NCBI GenBank assembly: GCA_013042895.1
Contig: JABDPD010000433.1
Span: 1-10,009 of the forward strand
Reading direction: 5' to 3'
Source of the DNA: Boseongicola sp.
GTDB taxonomy: Bacteria; Pseudomonadota; Alphaproteobacteria; Rhodobacterales; Rhodobacteraceae
Length of the DNA stretch: 10,009 nucleotides
Shown here one piece after another: positions 7,101 to 10,009 of the stretch (the stretch's first letter is position 1; every line of letters starts with the position of its first letter). The notes under the pieces were generated by a model. That model saw only the letters and a list, made by a program, of their open reading frames with translations, ran no database searches and was not told where the DNA came from. Both the position numbers and the translations under genes were made by a program.

Positions 7101-8654
7101 CGCTGACGGCGTGTCATCGCCCATCGAGGCCAATGTCTCTTTTCCGTCTTCCGCCATCGGCGCGAGGATTTGCTCCAACTCCTCAATCGAATAGCCCGCA
7201 GCCACTTGACGACGACGCAGTTCGTTGCCCGTAAACACCGGCTGCTCGGTCACGCTGGCCAGCACGCTGTCCATCTCGGCAACCTTCTCGACCCACTCCC
7301 CGAAAGGAGCCGCATCGGCAAGCACGTTCTTCATTTCGGTGTCGTGGAAGAGCTTTCCTGTCGCCATATCCACGGCAATCATCTGCCCCGGACCAAGCGC
7401 ACCCTTCTCGACAACTGTGGCTTCATCCGTCGGCACCATCCCAGTTTCCGAGCCCGCAATCAGCAGCCCGTCGCCCGTCACGGTATAACGCATGGGGCGC
7501 AATCCGTTGCGGTCCAGACCCGCGCAAACCCAGCGCCCATCCGTCATTGCCAAGGCGGCTGGTCCGTCCCACGGCTCCATCACCGCGTTGCAATAGGAGT
7601 ACATGTCGATCCACGACTGCGGCAGCTCTACGGCCTGCTTGGACCAGCTTTCCGGTACCAGCATCGTCTTGGCCATAGGCGCAGTCCGTCCGGCCCGCAC
7701 CAACACCTCAAAGACCGAATCCAACGCCGCCGAGTCGCTCGACCCACTGGCGATTATCGGCTTGATGTCTTCTGCCATATCGCCAAATGCACCAGACGCC
7801 ATGCGGATTTCGTGAGACTTCATCCAGTTCACGTTGCCCTTCAGCGTGTTGATCTCACCATTGTGCGCCAACATCCGGAAAGGCTGCGCCAACCACCACT
7901 GCGGGAAAGTGTTCGTCGAGTACCGCTGATGATAGATCGCGAAGGCGCTTTCAAATCGCTCGTCCTGCAGGTCGGGATAAAACTCGGCCACATCCTGCGC
8001 CAGCATCATGCCCTTGTAGATGATCGAACGACACGACAACGACGCCAGATACAACGTCGGGACCTGCGCCGCAGCGGCAGCCTTTTCGACCCGGCGGCGG
8101 ATCACGTAGAGCTCGCGCTCAAACGTCTCCTCGTCCACACCCTTTGAATTCGAAATCAGGATCTGCTCAATCTCGGGACGCGTCGCGTTCGCCTTTTCGC
8201 CCAGCACATCAATATTCACCGGCACATGACGCCAGCCATAGATGTAATAGCCCATGCGCAAAATTTCGGTTTCAACGATGGTCCGGCACGTCTCCTGAGC
8301 GCCAAAATCCGTGCGTGGCAAGAATACTTGACCCACGGCCAGCATCTCGTCTTCGCGTGGCTTGTGACCGGTGCGCTCGATCATGTCGCCAAAGAATGCG
8401 TAAGGGATCTGCACGTGAATGCCCGCGCCGTCGCCGGTCTTGCCATCTGCGTCCACCGCGCCGCGGTGCCAAACAGCCTTCAGCGCATCAATGCCATTCT
8501 CGACAACCTTGCGCGACTTCGAGCCGTCAATCGAGACAACAAGACCCACACCACAGGACGCATGCTCGTCCTCGGCACGAAACAACGAGTGCTCGCTCAT
8601 CCATTTGCGGCGCTCTTCTTCGGCGGCGGCCCAGTTTGCATCATAAGTCGTCAT
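4119..8654 (-). CDS. gltB: Glutamate synthase (NADPH) large (alpha) subunit
   Basis: A 1511-residue protein, the usual size for proteobacterial GltB. It hydrolyses glutamine, channels the ammonia about 30 angstroms, and adds it to 2-oxoglutarate to make glutamate. Residues 1-33 are the propeptide. Cys34 in HASCGVGLV is the N-terminal nucleophile of the class II amidotransferase domain (to about 430), supported by WHRGA (62-66) and the oxyanion-hole motif NGE near 265. A central domain follows (about 480-790). Then comes the FMN-binding TIM-barrel synthase domain (about 860-1240) with SGHNGGTGASP near 1055. The [3Fe-4S] cluster cysteines are Cys1132, Cys1138 and Cys1143 (C-x5-C-x4-C). The C-terminal glycine-rich beta-helix (about 1280-1490) carries the GXGXG-type repeats. 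The ATG at 8654 has AGGAGA 7 nt upstream; an ATG at 8726 would run into the preceding gene. It is last in gltD-GFA-gltB. Confidence 0.98.
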   Translation of the reverse strand: MTTYDANWAAAEEERRKWMSEHSLFRAEDEHASCGVGLVVSIDGSKSRKVVENGIDALKAVWHRGAVDADGKTGDGAGIHVQIPYAFFGDMIERTGHKPREDEMLAVGQVFLPRTDFGAQETCRTIVETEILRMGYYIYGWRHVPVNIDVLGEKANATRPEIEQILISNSKGVDEETFERELYVIRRRVEKAAAAAQVPTLYLASLSCRSIIYKGMMLAQDVAEFYPDLQDERFESAFAIYHQRYSTNTFPQWWLAQPFRMLAHNGEINTLKGNVNWMKSHEIRMASGAFGDMAEDIKPIIASGSSDSAALDSVFEVLVRAGRTAPMAKTMLVPESWSKQAVELPQSWIDMYSYCNAVMEPWDGPAALAMTDGRWVCAGLDRNGLRPMRYTVTGDGLLIAGSETGMVPTDEATVVEKGALGPGQMIAVDMATGKLFHDTEMKNVLADAAPFGEWVEKVAEMDSVLASVTEQPVFTGNELRRRQVAAGYSIEELEQILAPMAEDGKETLASMGDDTPSAVLSKMYRPLSHYFRQNFSQVTNPPIDSLREFRVMSLKTRFGNLKNVLDQDSSQTEIIVLDSPFLGNAQFDRLKETFDDAMVEIDCTFPAGGSQGALQAALERIRAEAEDAVRSGAGHLVLTDQTSGDGQVATPMILATSAVHSWLTRKGLRTFCSLNVRSAECIDPHYFAVLIGCGATTVNAYLAEDSIADRIERGLIDGTLTEAVARYRAAIDAGLLKIMSKMGISVVSSYRGGLNFEAVGLSRALVAEFFPGMHSRISGIGIGGLQKAAEAVHAKGFAGDTILPIGGFYKARRSGETHAWEATSMHLLQAACARASYAMWQQYSAKMKSNPPIHLRDLLDIKPMAKPVPIEEVESITSIRKRFVTPGMSLGALSPEAHKTLNVAMNRIGAKSDSGEGGEDPAHFVPEPNGDNPSAKIKQVASGRFGVTAEYLNQCEELEIKVAQGAKPGEGGQLPGMKVTELIARLRHSTPGVTLISPPPHHDIYSIEDLAQLIYDLKQINPRAKVTVKLVAASGVGTIAAGVAKAKADVILISGHNGGTGASPATSIKYAGLPWEMGLTEAHQVLSMNNLRGRVTLRTDGGLRTGRDIVMAAMMGAEEYGIGTAALIAMGCIMVRQCQSNTCPVGVCTQDEDLRAKFTGDADKVVNLITFYAQEVREILASIGARSLAEVVGRADLLSQVSRGAAHLDDLDLNPLLITVDGAEHVDYGKPKERNAVDDTLDAEIVRDAARFLDDGEKMQLGYSVRNTHRTIGTRTSSHIVKRFGMRNSLQPDHLSIRLAGSAGQSLGAFAAPGLRIEVSGDANDYVGKGLSGGTLVVRPPKISPLEAADNVIIGNTVLYGATDGYLFAAGRAGERFAVRNSGAKVVVEGVGSNGCEYMTGGVAVILGTIGPNFGAGMTGGMAYLYDPDGEAPVMMNMETLVTVPVNEGVYMDELKGLVERHQKESGSARAAEILQHWDEEKLKFHQVCPKEMLNKLDVPLQGIDIAVPAE

Positions 8655-8660
8655 GTCAAA

Positions 8661-8666
8661 TCTCCT
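8661..8666 (-). promoter_or_regulatory. Ribosome binding site fixing the gltB start
   Basis: On the minus strand this reads AGGAGA, ending 6 nt before the ATG at 8654. It sits in the 40-nt gap after the GFA-family gene and settles the start in favour of a 33-residue propeptide. A short CTCC just upstream could pair with the GGAG, but only over 4 bp. Confidence 0.85.
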
Positions 8667-8694
8667 GCAATTTGGAGGTGTCTTGAGGCCACGG

Positions 8695-9123
8695 TCATGT
8701 CTTCTGACCCGCCATGTATTCTTCAAGCTTCGCGTATTCCTGCGCTTCGGTGCTTTGCGTTGCGCCCTCGAAAGGCGACATCCACTCTGCGCGGTAGTCG
8801 ACGAAAATTTCCTCAGTCACGCGCATGCCCGACTGATCATCCAATAGCCCCGCGGCCACGGAATGCGGTGGCTTGCCCTGCATCTTCCAATAGATCGTCG
8901 TTCCGCAGGTGGCGCACACAGCGCGCTCGCCCCATTCGCTGGCGTGATAGGCGCGCACCATTTCGGCGCCGCTCAATTCAAGATCGGAAACTCGCACAGC
9001 ATAATAGGGTCCGCCGCCGGTCCAGCGCTGACATTGCCCGCAATGGCAGGCCAAAATCGTCTCTGCAGTATTACCCCTGAAGGTCACCGCACCGCACAAG
9101 CACTGTCCTGTCTTCTGTGCCAT
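8695..9123 (-). CDS. GFA-family (glutathione-dependent formaldehyde-activating enzyme-like) zinc protein
   Basis: A 142-residue protein with the cysteine pattern of the GFA/CENP-V family: Cys8-x-Cys10, Cys26-x-Cys28-x2-Cys31 and Cys70-x2-Cys73. In Paracoccus Gfa the first and last pairs hold a structural zinc, and the middle trio holds a second zinc at the proposed glutathione/formaldehyde site; the same assignment is inferred here. Other family marks are CGAVTF, CHCGQCQRW and CGTTIYW. Many members have no proven formaldehyde activity, so the substrate is open. The ATG at 9123 is preferred because AGAGG lies 8 nt upstream; an ATG at 9147 lies inside an inverted repeat and precedes that site. 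It sits between gltD (120 nt upstream) and gltB (40 nt downstream) on the same strand and is probably co-transcribed with them. No functional link to glutamate synthesis is established. Confidence 0.93.
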   Translation of the reverse strand: MAQKTGQCLCGAVTFRGNTAETILACHCGQCQRWTGGGPYYAVRVSDLELSGAEMVRAYHASEWGERAVCATCGTTIYWKMQGKPPHSVAAGLLDDQSGMRVTEEIFVDYRAEWMSPFEGATQSTEAQEYAKLEEYMAGQKT

Positions 9124-9131
9124 CTTTATTT

Positions 9132-9136
9132 CCTCT
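9132..9136 (-). promoter_or_regulatory. Ribosome binding site of the GFA-family gene
   Basis: Reads AGAGG on the minus strand with 8 nt to the ATG at 9123. It lies 4 nt downstream of the 9141-9163 dyad, so a hairpin there would sit directly against the ribosome landing site. Confidence 0.75.
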
Positions 9137-9140
9137 TTCA

Positions 9141-9163
9141 GCAGCATAGGTCAGCTATGCTGC
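9141..9163 (-). promoter_or_regulatory. 9+9 bp inverted repeat (operator or leader hairpin) before the GFA-family gene
   Basis: GCAGCATAG and CTATGCTGC are perfectly complementary arms around a 5-nt spacer. No T-run follows on the minus strand, so it is not an intrinsic terminator. The symmetric, spaced arms suit a dimeric regulator's operator or an RNA hairpin next to the ribosome binding site. No convincing -35/-10 pair was found beside it. Function is inferred. Confidence 0.6.
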
Positions 9164-9203
9164 CAGATGTGCTTACCAATCCCCTAAACCACCGAACGGG
9201 CGC

Positions 9204-9247
9204 ACCGACGTAGTACCGACGTGATACCGATGTGTTACCGACGTCAC
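9204..9247. repeat. Four 11-bp tandem repeats at the gltD 3' end
   Basis: Four consecutive units read ACCGACGTAGT, ACCGACGTGAT, ACCGATGTGTT and ACCGACGTCAC on the plus strand, with core ACCGACGT and a variable 3-base end. A degenerate fifth copy (ACCGAACG) starts at 9191. The last unit overlaps the gltD stop codon (9244-9246); the rest is non-coding. The 11-bp period is close to one turn of DNA. Confidence 0.85.
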
Positions 9248-10009
9248 TCTGCGGCCACTTGAGCGGCTCCGTTGAATTGATCCAGCATCGCGTCCGCGGC
9301 CTCCCGACCATCCCGAATTGCCCAAACAACAAGGGACGCACCGCGAACAATGTCTCCGGCGGCATAGACGCCCGGAACATTGGTCGCGTGTGTCTTGAAG
9401 TCGGCCTTGACGGTGCCCCAGCGTGTCACTTCGAGACCGTCCACGCCCCACAGCTTTGGCAGATCCTCAGGCTCAAAACCAAGCGCCTTGATCACCAGAT
9501 CGGCACTTTCCACGTAGTCCGAGCCTTCAATCAACTCCGGCACCTGACGACCGGTCGCATCCGGCGCGCCAAGACGCATCTTTTGAACCATCACGCCGTC
9601 CACTTCTTCGCCGGTGAACCCTTTGGGCGCTGACAGCCAGACGAACTCCACGCCTTCTTCTTCGGCGTTTTGAACTTCGCGTTGCGAGCCCGGCATGTTT
9701 GTCTTGTCGCGGCGATAGAGACACTTCACGCTTTCGGCGCCCTGGCGGATGGCCGTACGCACACAGTCCATCGCCGTGTCGCCACCGCCGATCACCACGA
9801 CGCGCTTGTCTTCCGCGTCCAGCAAGCCCGCATCAAACTCTGGCACATCATCGCCAAAGGACTTGCGATTGGACGCCGTCAGATAGTCAATCGCTCGTAC
9901 GATTCCCTCGGCGCCAACACCTGGTGCGTCTAGCTCGCGCGACTTGTAAACTCCTGTCGCTATTAGGATTGCGTCGTGTTTGGCCTGCAGTTCGTGGAAG
10001 GTGATGTCC
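9244..10009 (-). CDS. gltD: Glutamate synthase (NADPH) small (beta) subunit, C-terminal half (5' end outside window)
   Basis: The frame stays open to the window edge; the visible 254 residues are about the last half of the usual 475-480. GltD takes electrons from NADPH through FAD and passes them via iron-sulfur clusters to the FMN of GltB. The part seen contains the second dinucleotide-binding motif VVVIGGGDTAMD (NADPH site), YRRDKTNMPGS just after it, and the C-terminal FAD-contacting segment GVYAAGDIVRGASLVVWAIRDGREAA. The N-terminal [4Fe-4S] cysteines and first FAD motif lie outside. The GTG at 9846 is internal, since upstream codons continue as typical GltD sequence (DAILIATGVYKSREL). 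It is the first of gltD-GFA-gltB on this strand, so the promoter is also outside the window. The stop codon lies within the last of four 11-bp repeats. Confidence 0.97.
   Translation of the reverse strand, partial: DITFHELQAKHDAILIATGVYKSRELDAPGVGAEGIVRAIDYLTASNRKSFGDDVPEFDAGLLDAEDKRVVVIGGGDTAMDCVRTAIRQGAESVKCLYRRDKTNMPGSQREVQNAEEEGVEFVWLSAPKGFTGEEVDGVMVQKMRLGAPDATGRQVPELIEGSDYVESADLVIKALGFEPEDLPKLWGVDGLEVTRWGTVKADFKTHATNVPGVYAAGDIVRGASLVVWAIRDGREAADAMLDQFNGAAQVAAE

Noticed and set aside
7170..8147. Plus-strand open frame of 325 codons opposite gltB
   Set aside because: His/Arg-rich translation typical of antisense to GC-rich coding sequence; GltB on the other strand is unmistakable.
8655..8726. 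Upstream in-frame ATG that would lengthen GltB by 24 residues
   Set aside because: It overlaps the end of the GFA-family gene, lacks a ribosome site, and adds sequence absent from known GltB propeptides; ATG 8654 has AGGAGA at good spacing.

Overview
The window is a stretch of ordinary chromosome. Protein sequences, moderately high GC and gene order point to an alphaproteobacterium of the Rhodobacteraceae (Roseobacter-type). That assignment rests on remembered family resemblance, not on a search. I see no mobile element, CRISPR array, rRNA, tRNA or clear defence system.

Left part (1-3060, + strand): the 3' end of a large SF2 helicase-type gene with a low-complexity tail, a small S4-domain (Hsp15-like) RNA-binding protein, the seven-iron ferredoxin fdxA, and a CarD-family RNA polymerase regulator. 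The first three genes are closely spaced (81 and 49 nt) and may be co-transcribed. The 274-nt gap before carD holds a possible fdxA terminator and a strong-looking extended -10 promoter, so carD probably has its own promoter and a leader of about 140 nt. A perfect 11-bp stem hairpin ends carD.

Middle (3109-4029, - strand): one protein of unknown function, convergent with carD, whose C-terminal half resembles the donor-binding half of GT-B glycosyltransferases.

Right part (4071-10009, - strand): a glutamate synthase locus read leftward as gltD (5' part outside the window), then a GFA-family zinc protein, then gltB, then a perfect 12-bp hairpin terminator. GltB and GltD form the NADPH-dependent glutamate synthase that turns glutamine plus 2-oxoglutarate into two glutamates, the second half of the GS/GOGAT ammonium assimilation route. 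The GFA-like gene between the two subunits and the unusual non-coding sequence before it (four 11-bp tandem repeats running into the gltD stop codon, then a 9+9 bp dyad just upstream of the ribosome binding site) are the most distinctive things in the window. No previously undescribed system can be claimed from this sequence alone.
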